NCBI GenBank assembly: GCA_016649785.1
Contig: JAENXB010000099.1
Span: forward strand, 1 to 9,743
Source: Flavobacteriaceae bacterium
Lineage (GTDB): Bacteria; Bacteroidota; Bacteroidia; Flavobacteriales; Flavobacteriaceae
DNA length: 9,743 bases
Reading direction: 5' to 3'
Notes under the pieces: generated by a model
Database searches by the model: none
What the model was told of the DNA's origin: nothing
What the model saw: the letters and a program-made list of their open reading frames with translations, nothing else
Translations under genes and position numbers: made by a program
Shown here: piece by piece, positions 1 through 6,518 of the stretch
Numbering within the stretch: the stretch's first letter is position 1
How the letters are laid out: every line of letters begins with the position of its first letter

Positions 1-297
1 CCGGCTGCTTCCTCCGGAATAATTGTATCTATAATCCTAGCGATCTCAAGGGCAATTGGGGAAACAATGATCGTTGCCATTGCTGCAGGGCAACAGCCGC
101 GATTGACTTTTGACCCTACGGTTCCTGTAGAGACAATTACATCTTATATAGTCCAGGTGAGTTTGGGTGATGTTCAACACGGTTCCCTTGAATACAGGAC
201 CATATTCGCGGCAGGGATTACCCTGTTCATTTTTACTTTTCTGCTGAATACTTTAAGTCATAAAATGCGTAAAAAATTCCGGGAGAATTATGAATAA
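1..297 (+). CDS. pstC: Phosphate ABC transporter permease PstC, C-terminal part (5' end outside window)
   Basis: Inner-membrane permease subunit of the high-affinity phosphate importer PstSCAB; with PstA it forms the channel. The reading frame is open from the first base and 98 residues are visible before the TAA. Visible residues 5-23 carry the conserved tail of the permease coupling region, SGIIVSIILAISRAIGETM, with the RAIGET signature shared by PstC and PstA. A final membrane helix follows at about visible residues 68-84, then a basic cytoplasmic tail (KMRKKFRENYE). An internal ATG at 67 is not the start, because the homologous sequence continues to the left edge. The last 8 bases overlap pstA, which suggests translational coupling. 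Its identity as PstC rather than PstA rests on gene order, since a complete pstA follows. Very likely correct. Confidence 0.93.
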   Translation, partial: PAASSGIIVSIILAISRAIGETMIVAIAAGQQPRLTFDPTVPVETITSYIVQVSLGDVQHGSLEYRTIFAAGITLFIFTFLLNTLSHKMRKKFRENYE

Positions 298-1144
298 TAT
301 TAGGAAAAACAGGCTGAAAGATCAGGCTTTTAAAGTTTGGGGGATTGCGTGTACGCTTCTGGGACTGGTATTGCTATTAATATTTTTAGGTAATATTTTT
401 ACGGATGGGATCCAGAGGATTAATTGGTCTTTTTTAATGAATCTTCCTTCAAGAAGTCCAGAGAAAGCAGGGATTTATACTGCCTTAATGGGGAGTCTCT
501 GGGTTTTATCCTTAACAACAATTTTTGCATTACCGGTTGGGATCGCAGCGGCTATATACCTGGAGGAATATGCAAAAAAGAATAAATTGTCATCTATTTT
601 AGAGGTTAATATTTCCAACCTGGCAGGTGTTCCTTCCATTATTTACGGGTTATTGGGATTGGAAGTTTTTGTACGAATAATGGAAATGGGGGCGAGCGTA
701 ATGGCAGGGAGTTTAACCTTGGGTTTATTAATACTTCCCATTGTGATAGTTTCAACCAGGGAGGCAATAAAAGCAGTGCCAAAATCCATAAGGGATGCAT
801 CTTATGCTATGGGAGCATCAAAATGGCAAACGGTGTATCTTCAGGTATTACCTGCTTCCTTTGGAGGTATTTTAACGGGAGTGATATTAGCTTTATCAAG
901 GGCTGTAGGAGAAACAGCTCCTTTAATCGTTATTGGTGCACTGGCTTATGTGCCATTTGCCCCTTTATCTCCAATGGATCAGTTTTCGGTGCTGCCAATC
1001 CAAATTTTTAACTGGATAACCAGGCCGCAACCCGGTTTTGTGGAAAATGCAGCGGCAGCAATAATAATATTATTGTTAATTACATTCATAATGAATGGAA
1101 TAGCTGTTTATTTTAGAAACAGATGGCAGAAAAAACTTAAATAA
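290..1144 (+). CDS. pstA: Phosphate ABC transporter permease PstA
   Basis: Second membrane-spanning subunit of the phosphate importer, pairing with PstC and docking on PstB. At 284 residues it is close to the usual PstA length. Six hydrophobic segments can be seen at about residues 18-38, 66-90, 110-132, 137-155, 190-215 and 252-275. The EAA-type cytoplasmic coupling loop covers about 158-190 (EAIKAVPKSIRDASYAMGAS) and is followed by ALSRAVGETAPLIVIGA (201-217), a signature of PstA/PstC permeases. The ATG lies inside the end of pstC, 8 bp before that gene's stop. GGGAG at 281-285 is a possible but very close ribosome site. The gene ends 16 bp before pstB. Nothing is missing or broken. Confidence 0.96.
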   Translation: MNNIRKNRLKDQAFKVWGIACTLLGLVLLLIFLGNIFTDGIQRINWSFLMNLPSRSPEKAGIYTALMGSLWVLSLTTIFALPVGIAAAIYLEEYAKKNKLSSILEVNISNLAGVPSIIYGLLGLEVFVRIMEMGASVMAGSLTLGLLILPIVIVSTREAIKAVPKSIRDASYAMGASKWQTVYLQVLPASFGGILTGVILALSRAVGETAPLIVIGALAYVPFAPLSPMDQFSVLPIQIFNWITRPQPGFVENAAAAIIILLLITFIMNGIAVYFRNRWQKKLK

Positions 1145-1160
1145 TAGAGGTTGTTTTACT

Positions 1161-1961
1161 ATGGGCAAAGAGAAAAATGAAAATGTAATTGAAAGTAGTC
1201 TTAAGAGAAAATATAAACTACAAGCCAAGGATGTAAATGTCTTTTATGGCGATTTTCAGGCAATAAAGGAAATTTCCATGGACATAAAAGCAAATAGCGT
1301 CACTGCTTTTATTGGGCCTTCGGGATGTGGTAAATCTACTTTCCTAAGATTGTTCAATAGGATGAACGATTATGTGGATGATTTCCGAATGGAGGGAAAG
1401 ATCTTTATAGACAATCAAAATATTAACAAGAAAAAGGTAAATGTAGAGCAGCTTCGAAAACAGGTTGGAATGGTATTTCAAAAGCCAAACCCATTTCCTA
1501 AATCAATATTTGAGAATGTGGCCTATGGCTTAAAGATCCAGGGAATAAAAGACAAAACTTTTTTGAAGGAGCGAGTGGAATCCACTCTTAAACAAGTCGC
1601 CCTTTGGGATGAAGTAAAGGACAACCTGAACAAATCGGCTTTGGCACTCTCCGGAGGGCAGCAACAGCGATTGTGCATTGCAAGGACCCTGGCTGTAGAG
1701 CCATCGGTTATTTTGATGGATGAGCCAACCTCTGCATTGGATCCTCTTTCCACTGCGAAAATAGAAGAACTCATTCACGAGCTGAAACATAAGTATACCA
1801 TAGTTATAGTAACACATAATATGCAGCAGGCGGGGAGAATAAGCGATTATACTGCATTTTTCTATCTTGGGGAGATCATTGAATTTGACAAGACAAATAA
1901 AATATTTACAAATCCGGAAAAAAAACAAACCGAAAATTACATTACAGGTCGTTTCGGATAA
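1161..1961 (+). CDS. pstB: Phosphate ABC transporter ATP-binding protein PstB
   Basis: Cytoplasmic ATPase that drives phosphate import through PstCA. It has 266 residues, slightly longer than typical PstB because of a charged N-terminal extension of about 20 residues. All nucleotide-binding elements are intact: Walker A GPSGCGKST (52-60), Q-loop VFQKPNPFPKS (105-115, the form typical of PstB), ABC signature LSGGQQQR (163-170), Walker B VILMDE (183-188) with D-loop SALD (191-194), and the switch histidine in VTHNMQQA (H219). The C-terminus ENYITGRFG matches the usual PstB ending. AGAGG at 1146-1150 lies about 10 bases before the ATG. The gene sits between pstA and phoU in the conserved order. 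Confidence 0.97.
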   Translation: MGKEKNENVIESSLKRKYKLQAKDVNVFYGDFQAIKEISMDIKANSVTAFIGPSGCGKSTFLRLFNRMNDYVDDFRMEGKIFIDNQNINKKKVNVEQLRKQVGMVFQKPNPFPKSIFENVAYGLKIQGIKDKTFLKERVESTLKQVALWDEVKDNLNKSALALSGGQQQRLCIARTLAVEPSVILMDEPTSALDPLSTAKIEELIHELKHKYTIVIVTHNMQQAGRISDYTAFFYLGEIIEFDKTNKIFTNPEKKQTENYITGRFG

Positions 1962-1973
1962 AATTCATAAACC

Positions 1974-2657
1974 ATGACAAATTTAGATCAATACAGGGAA
2001 TCGTTAAAACAGTCGGGACTTGAAATGTTTGAGCTCTGTGAAAAGCAAATGCTAAAATCAAAAGAGGCATTTCTCACTCACGACAGCGATCTGGCCGAGG
2101 AGGTAATTCATACCGAAAACAGGGTAAACGCCCTGGATTTGAAAATTGACCGCGATTGTGAAAGATTTATTGCACTGCATACCCCGGTAGCAGGTGATCT
2201 AAGGTTTGTTCTGGCCCTAAGAAAAATTAATTTTGATCTTGAAAGGGTGGGCGATCATGCTTTTGGTGTTGCAAAATATATTATTGAGATTAATACACCT
2301 ATAGATCCTAAATTGTTGGAGAATTTGCGTTTTGTAGAAATGTACGATTCGGCACTTTCCATGTTAGACGACATTAAAGATGCCTATATTGATGATGACA
2401 CCAAAAAAGCAAGGAAAGTTTATAAAAAAGATAAAGTCTTAAATAAGATAAATATAAACGCCTTTAAAGTTATCTCTGAAGAAGTTAAAAAGGATCCCAA
2501 TTTAATAGATCAGTATTTATTGCTTTTTTCGATCATTAAAAAAATAGAGCGGATTGGGGATCTGATCACCAATATTGCCGAAGAAATTATTTTCTACCGG
2601 GAAGCTGAAATTTTAAAACATCAGAAAAAGAAAAAAGTGAGAAAACCGGGTAAGTAA
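1974..2657 (+). CDS. phoU: Phosphate signalling/transport regulator PhoU
   Basis: Peripheral cytoplasmic protein that restrains Pst activity and signals phosphate sufficiency to the PhoR-type histidine kinase in known systems. It has 227 residues and the expected two three-helix repeats. The first contains FDLERVGDHAFGVAKYI (87-103) and the second IKKIERIGDLITNIAEEI (188-205). Both carry the ExxxD metal-binding motif (E90/D94 and E192/D196). The N-terminus (LDQYRESLKQSGLEMFELCEKQ) is the usual PhoU opening helix, and the C-terminal tail is strongly basic. It starts 12 bp after pstB and is the last gene before a strong terminator, so it closes the pst operon. No phoB/phoR gene is in the window, so its signalling partner is inferred. 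Confidence 0.95.
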   Translation: MTNLDQYRESLKQSGLEMFELCEKQMLKSKEAFLTHDSDLAEEVIHTENRVNALDLKIDRDCERFIALHTPVAGDLRFVLALRKINFDLERVGDHAFGVAKYIIEINTPIDPKLLENLRFVEMYDSALSMLDDIKDAYIDDDTKKARKVYKKDKVLNKININAFKVISEEVKKDPNLIDQYLLLFSIIKKIERIGDLITNIAEEIIFYREAEILKHQKKKKVRKPGK

Positions 2658-2700
2658 TAAATTATTTAATCTCTTTTCTCCCCGATATTACAATTTCAAG

Positions 2701-2738
2701 CTCCTTATAAACCCTCAATTTATAAGGAGTTTCTCTTA
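2701..2738 (+). terminator. Intrinsic terminator of the pst-phoU operon
   Basis: Perfect 11-bp inverted repeat: CTCCTTATAAA (2701-2711) and TTTATAAGGAG (2719-2729), separated by a 7-base loop (CCCTCAA). The T-rich tract TTTCTCTT follows at once. The A/T pairs just outside the stem and the pyrimidine-rich tail make this a good rho-independent terminator, 43 bp after the phoU stop. It separates phoU from the downstream porin gene. Confidence 0.85.
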
Positions 2739-2885
2739 ATTGTCAATTCACTTATTTTTACCGAACTGATTAAAGTTTATAAGGTTTTTAGAAGTCTTTT
2801 TAAAGAAAATTTCATGGTCCAATATGGTTAATCAGAGATCCAGTTATATTTCAATTATCTCTCTGTTAAAATAGGGGTTTTATGA

Positions 2886-2940
2886 CCTTAACATAACCTG
2901 GCCTTAACCTTAAATTAACAATGATGTCGGTTATTTGCAT
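2886..2940 (+). promoter_or_regulatory. Candidate Pho box and promoter upstream of the porin gene
   Basis: Three TTAAC elements lie on the + strand: TTAACA (2888-2893), TTAACC (2904-2909) and TTAACA (2915-2920). The last two start exactly 11 bp apart, the period expected of tandem PhoB/PhoP half-sites; the motif resembles the TT(A/T/C)ACA repeat of the Bacillus PhoP box. The first and second are also preceded by CC (CCTTAAC at 2886 and 2902). A TTTG (2934-2937) could be the core of a Bacteroidetes -7 element (TAnnTTTG), but the TA half does not match. If that is the promoter, the repeats would cover the -33 region, as an activator site would. No experiment supports this; it is inferred from repeat spacing and from phosphate genes on both sides. 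The rest of gap 2658-2965 holds the terminator and otherwise AT-rich sequence with no gene. Confidence 0.45.
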
Positions 2941-2965
2941 TGTCAATAAAAAAAATATATAAATT

Positions 2966-3985
2966 ATGAAAAAGATCATTGTTTTAATTGCTTTCTTCAG
3001 TTCAGTTGCTGTTTTTTCTCAATCCAAAGGGGATGTTAACGGAAAAGTATTCTTTAATTATCACTATGATATGACCGAGGATGTTGTTCAACAAAGTGCC
3101 TTCGAGATACAAAGGGCTTATTTGGGGTATGAATACACTTTTAACGACAAATTTTCTGCAAAGGTTACCCTTGATGTTGGAAAAGATGATGGTAGCGATT
3201 ATACCGTTTATTTAAAAGCTGCCCAACTGGATTATAAAGCAACGGATTGGTTGAAACTTTCAGGGGGTTTGATTGGTTTAAATCAGTTTAGCGACCAGGA
3301 AAAATTCTGGGGATACCGGTATATTTTCAAATCATATCAGGATGAATACGGTTTTGGAACCAGTGCCGATTTAGGATTGAATGCAGAATTCAAACTTCAT
3401 AAAACATTAAAGATGAATTTATTTGTTTTGAATGGGGAAGGATACAAAAAAGTACAGGACTTATATGGTAAATATAAAGTAGGTGGAAATTTAGTGTACA
3501 ATCCAATTGAAGAATTGACTTTTAAAGTCTACTATTCCGGACAAGACAGTAAAAAAATGATTGGGGAAGAACCCAATACCACAATTGTGGAGAACCCTAC
3601 CGTTACCAACTTGGCTTTATTTGCCGGATATGAATTTAATAAAAAATTCAGAATTGGTGCTGAGTATAACGCAATGTATGACGGGGAAAAATATTCAGAT
3701 GCAGCTTTAGATCACGATTTAAGTGGATATTCAATTTATTCCACCTATGTTATCAATGACAAATTTGAAATCTTTGGAAGATATGATCAGTTGGAATCCA
3801 ACAAAGTTGGAACAGCTACCACAAACTGGAATGCCTCTAAAGATGGGAGTGCTTTTCTTACCGGTATTCAATATATTCCCGTGAAAGGAGTTTCATCTTC
3901 TTTGAACTTCCAATCATGGAACTATGATCTTGCCTCCAAAAATAACGAGTCTTTGATATATCTTAACCTGGAATATAAATTCTAA
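2966..3985 (+). CDS. Outer-membrane beta-barrel porin, probably phosphate-selective porin O/P-like
   Basis: Predicted outer-membrane channel of 339 residues. The N-terminus MKKIIVLIAFFSSVAVFSQ is a clear Sec signal peptide, with cleavage likely around residues 18-19. The mature part alternates short amphipathic strands rich in Tyr/Phe/Gly with polar turns (for example AYLGYEYTFNDKFSAKVTLDV, KLHKTLKMNLFVLNG, FEIFGRYDQLESN). It ends with NLEYKF, whose terminal Phe is the classic barrel-assembly signal. The early pattern (EIQRAYLGYEYTFNDKFSAK) is what I recognise in flavobacterial porins of the OprO/OprP type, but this was not tested by alignment. Its position right after pst-phoU and behind a candidate Pho box suggests phosphate or another anion as substrate. 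It has its own promoter region and terminator. Alternatives are a general porin or an unrelated barrel of the same fold. Confidence 0.75.
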   Translation: MKKIIVLIAFFSSVAVFSQSKGDVNGKVFFNYHYDMTEDVVQQSAFEIQRAYLGYEYTFNDKFSAKVTLDVGKDDGSDYTVYLKAAQLDYKATDWLKLSGGLIGLNQFSDQEKFWGYRYIFKSYQDEYGFGTSADLGLNAEFKLHKTLKMNLFVLNGEGYKKVQDLYGKYKVGGNLVYNPIEELTFKVYYSGQDSKKMIGEEPNTTIVENPTVTNLALFAGYEFNKKFRIGAEYNAMYDGEKYSDAALDHDLSGYSIYSTYVINDKFEIFGRYDQLESNKVGTATTNWNASKDGSAFLTGIQYIPVKGVSSSLNFQSWNYDLASKNNESLIYLNLEYKF

Positions 3986-4051
3986 TTCAAAGAAGTAAAA
4001 AAATCTAAACCGGGCTGAATTTGAATCAGGCCGAGATAATGTAAGTGAATT

Positions 4052-4085
4052 AATGCCTGGCACCCGCCGGGCATTTCGCTTTCCT
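4052..4085 (+). terminator. Intrinsic terminator of the porin gene
   Basis: Ten-base-pair stem AATGCCTGGC (4052-4061) with GCCGGGCATT (4066-4075), one T-G wobble and a 4-base ACCC loop, followed by the T-rich run TCGCTTTCC. It is GC-rich in the stem and stands 66 bp after the porin stop. A weaker imperfect hairpin (GGGCTGA/TCAGGCC, roughly 4010-4034) precedes it. Confidence 0.8.
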
Positions 4086-4112
4086 GAACTCAGTAAAATA
4101 TATTCTGATCGT

Positions 4113-4137
4113 AAAATGCCTGGGATACAGGATTTTG
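4113..4137 (+). terminator. Weak second hairpin downstream of the porin (possible back-up terminator)
   Basis: AAAAT (4113-4117), one unpaired G, then CCTG (4119-4122), a GGATA loop, CAGG (4128-4131) and ATTTT (4132-4136). The 5' side repeats AATGCCTGG from the 5' arm of the stronger hairpin about 60 bp upstream. The stem is short and bulged, so its function is uncertain. Confidence 0.3.
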
Positions 4138-4211
4138 TTATTTCCTATTTAATGTGGAAATGGTTTTTTGTCAGTATCTTGTATTGATTAAAAAAGCTAT
4201 CTATCAGGACT

Positions 4212-4246
4212 TTTTGAAGTGATAAATTCCGGGCCTTACTTCAAAA
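4212..4246. promoter_or_regulatory. 35-bp dyad upstream of the acyl-CoA dehydrogenase gene
   Basis: Arms TTTTGAAGTGA (4212-4222) and TTACTTCAAAA (4236-4246) are complementary over 11 positions with a single G-T pair, around a 13-base spacer. The dyad ends 36 bp before the ATG at 4283. No T-run follows, so it is not a typical terminator. It could be an operator for a repressor of fatty-acid genes, or a hairpin in the mRNA leader. No convincing TAnnTTTG promoter was found nearby. The rest of gap 3986-4282 holds only the two hairpins described and no gene. Confidence 0.4.
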
Positions 4247-4282
4247 TTTTCAACGGCATTATTAGCTATAAATATCAAAACA

Positions 4283-5989
4283 ATGGAATCTAAATCTCCG
4301 CATTACCCACAAGAAAAAAATCAGGTATTCAGTAAAAATTTCCATCCTTCCGATAATTTTTATCACAGTGATCTAATTTTCAAAAATTTCCTGAAAGAAA
4401 ATACCACTTCCAATGGATTTGCATATATGGCAGATAAACTGGATGTACTGGGCAAAGAAACTGCCGGTAAAATGAACGAATTTTCCCTTCTCGCCGATAA
4501 ATCAGGTCCTGAACTGGTGAAACGAAATTCGCTTGGAGAAACTATTGACGAGATCCGTTTTCATCCTGCTTATTGGGAATTGCTGAAGATTGCCTTAAAA
4601 TCGGAGATGTTCCGGGTAAAATGGGAGCCCTCCTTACGCGATACCTTTAAAAATGAAAAACAACTGCTGGGATTTAGTGCCGGATATATTTATGCCATGA
4701 GTGAATGTGGGCAATTCTGTCCGCATTGCATGACAGATGGTGTTGCCCGGCTTATAGATCTTTTTTGCGTGGAAGAAGATAAAGAGAGGTTGTTACCACA
4801 TATTTATACCAATAATTTAGACGATTTTTATAGTGGTGCCATGTTTCTCACCGAAAAAACAGGAGGTTCTGATGTTGGCGCAAACCTGGTTGTTGCAACC
4901 CAACATGAAGGAGAAAATTATTTACTGAACGGCGAAAAGTGGTTTTGCAGCAACCCAAATGCCGATATTATTTTTGCGCTTGCGCGAACAGATCCAACCA
5001 TTAAGGGAACAAAAGGCCTTTCCATTTTCCTGATCGAAAAATTTCTTCCCACCGGAGAACGCAACCCCATTGATATTATCAGACTAAAAGATAAGCTTGG
5101 CGTACGTTCTATGGCCAGTGCAGAATGTATGCTCACCAATACAATGGGGAAACTTGTAGGCAAAGAATTTGAGGGGTTTAAGGTGATGTTGGAAATGATC
5201 AATATTTCGCGAATTTATAATTCCGTTGCCGCGATTGCCTGTTCACGCCGGGCGTTAGTAGAATCATATCAATTTTTATGTCATCGGGAAACATTCGGAA
5301 AAACCGCAATTGAACATTCTTTGATCCGGACTAAACTCACTGAACTTGGCTCATTGCATATAGCCAATTTTTACCTTGTTTGGAGAACAATAAAATCCCT
5401 GGAACTCGCCGATGCCGGTGATGAAAAAGAAAAACAACTCCTTCGATTAATAAATCCAATGACAAAAAAGTGGTCTGCGGAAACCGGCGTTTACATTACC
5501 CGTGAAAGCATGGAACTAATGGGCGGACTTGGTTATATTGAGGACACGGTGATGCCAAAGCTCATGCGGGATATTTTGGTGCTTCCTATTTGGGAAGGCT
5601 CGGGAAACATCATTATTTTGGATATGCTCAGGGCGATGACAAAAACAAATGGATTTGATGTTATTTGTGAAGAAATAAGCAGAACTGCAACTGAAAATCC
5701 TGATTTTGGCAATTGGGTACAATTGGAATTGGATAGATTAATCCTTTTTTCTGAAAAAATAATGAACCTTCCGCAGGATAAAATGGAAGCATCGGCAAAA
5801 CCTTTTTTTGAAAAGTTAACTTCTCTGTATCAACTCTCCCTGCTTCTTGATAATTTAAATGAAGAAAGTGAAAAATGGATCCTGCCCGCTTTGAAATTTC
5901 TGATGGAAAAATATGCACCTTCGGAATTATCAGTGGTAACACCACTTTCATCGGAAGAAGTGAAAGACCTGGTGGCCTGGGAGTTTTAA
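4283..5989 (+). CDS. Acyl-CoA dehydrogenase family protein, AidB-like
   Basis: Predicted FAD-dependent acyl-CoA dehydrogenase-fold protein of 568 residues, longer than classic beta-oxidation enzymes (about 380-400) and nearer to AidB (about 540). Family landmarks in order: an N-terminal extension of about 120 residues; CP(H)CMTDG region (146-153); FLTEKTGGSDVGAN (188-201), the flavin/substrate signature of this subfamily; GEKWFCSN (217-224); HRETFGK (334-340) with the FAD-contacting R-x-x-F-G; RESMELMGGLGYIEDT (408-422); and PIWEGSGN (435-442), where E438 is at the position of the catalytic glutamate. About 120 C-terminal residues beyond this are helical and less familiar. It stands alone, with no thiolase or hydroxyacyl-CoA dehydrogenase beside it. 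Its substrate is unknown. It may be a true dehydrogenase of branched or unusual acyl-CoAs, or a DNA-damage-linked AidB relative. The family assignment is firm, the role is not. Confidence 0.9.
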   Translation: MESKSPHYPQEKNQVFSKNFHPSDNFYHSDLIFKNFLKENTTSNGFAYMADKLDVLGKETAGKMNEFSLLADKSGPELVKRNSLGETIDEIRFHPAYWELLKIALKSEMFRVKWEPSLRDTFKNEKQLLGFSAGYIYAMSECGQFCPHCMTDGVARLIDLFCVEEDKERLLPHIYTNNLDDFYSGAMFLTEKTGGSDVGANLVVATQHEGENYLLNGEKWFCSNPNADIIFALARTDPTIKGTKGLSIFLIEKFLPTGERNPIDIIRLKDKLGVRSMASAECMLTNTMGKLVGKEFEGFKVMLEMINISRIYNSVAAIACSRRALVESYQFLCHRETFGKTAIEHSLIRTKLTELGSLHIANFYLVWRTIKSLELADAGDEKEKQLLRLINPMTKKWSAETGVYITRESMELMGGLGYIEDTVMPKLMRDILVLPIWEGSGNIIILDMLRAMTKTNGFDVICEEISRTATENPDFGNWVQLELDRLILFSEKIMNLPQDKMEASAKPFFEKLTSLYQLSLLLDNLNEESEKWILPALKFLMEKYAPSELSVVTPLSSEEVKDLVAWEF

Positions 5990-6063
5990 ATCGGTGGAAT
6001 TTATCTCCATTAATCTACAAGAACCCCGGATAACCTAATAGAAATACCCTGAAATTAAATTTT

Positions 6064-6495
6064 TCAATCTTTCAACTCACTTAAAAGCTCAAATTTCAAT
6101 TTCCCGTTTTTATCCATTTTATATTGATATATAGCTCTGCCCATAATATGCCCGTCTTCGTATTCGGCTAAGATCAGGTTGTCGTTTATAAATGAAACTT
6201 CGATAAAATGCATAGTTCCCCCCAATACCGCTTTCTTTGGGATCAATTCAGATTTTTCCTTGAGCTTTTCAATAAGGAATTTTTCCGGTTCCGGAATGCT
6301 GTCAAAATAGGATGAAAAATCTTTAGTGACGTAATTCTTTTTCATCAATTGATCACTCAGGGTATCCATAGCGCGTTGCAATTCCCTGATTTCGGTTTTA
6401 AGAGAATCTATTTCAATAATTCTCTGTTTTTCTTCAGTAGATTTTCCGCAGGAACCCAACATTATAAGCAAACTAAAGACAAGAATTTTTTTCAT
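6064..6495 (-). CDS. Small coiled-coil lipoprotein of unknown function
   Basis: 143 residues. The N-terminus MKKILVFSLLIMLGSCGKS is a lipoprotein signal: two lysines, a hydrophobic core and the lipobox LGSC, with C16 as the lipidated residue. Residues about 23-52 (KQRIIEIDSLKTEIRELQRA and on) have heptad-like Ile/Leu spacing and probably form a coiled coil. The C-terminal half (about 90-143) looks like a small beta-rich domain (MHFIEVSFINDNLILAEYED). I recognise no family, and no function can be assigned. It begins 23 bp after the stop of the upstream exchanger gene on the same strand, so the two are probably co-transcribed. It converges on the acyl-CoA dehydrogenase gene with a 74-bp gap in which I see no clear terminator. 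Confidence 0.85.
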   Translation of the reverse strand: MKKILVFSLLIMLGSCGKSTEEKQRIIEIDSLKTEIRELQRAMDTLSDQLMKKNYVTKDFSSYFDSIPEPEKFLIEKLKEKSELIPKKAVLGGTMHFIEVSFINDNLILAEYEDGHIMGRAIYQYKMDKNGKLKFELLSELKD

Positions 6496-6518
6496 TTTTC
6501 AGCAAAAATTAGAGAGAT

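Noticed and set aside
1523..1928. Two overlapping minus-strand open frames inside pstB
   Set aside because: They are antisense to a fully conserved ATPase gene, have odd composition and no recognisable protein features.
2776..2784. Extra copy of TTTATAAGG, the terminator's 3' arm, about 57 bp downstream
   Set aside because: A 9-mer in AT-rich DNA with no partner arm; most simply coincidence.
2833..2864. AGAGAT/ATCTCT inverted repeat upstream of the porin
   Set aside because: Only six pairs with a loop of about 17 bases in AT-rich sequence; not enough to call a site.
4706..4729. CxxxCxxC motif (C142, C146, C149) in the acyl-CoA dehydrogenase, matching the radical SAM cluster motif
   Set aside because: The motif lies inside an unmistakable acyl-CoA dehydrogenase fold at the family's conserved CP position; there is no radical SAM barrel context.
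5990..6063. Possible bidirectional terminator between the convergent dehydrogenase and lipoprotein genes
   Set aside because: Only a 4-bp TGGA/TCCA stem was found; too weak to support.
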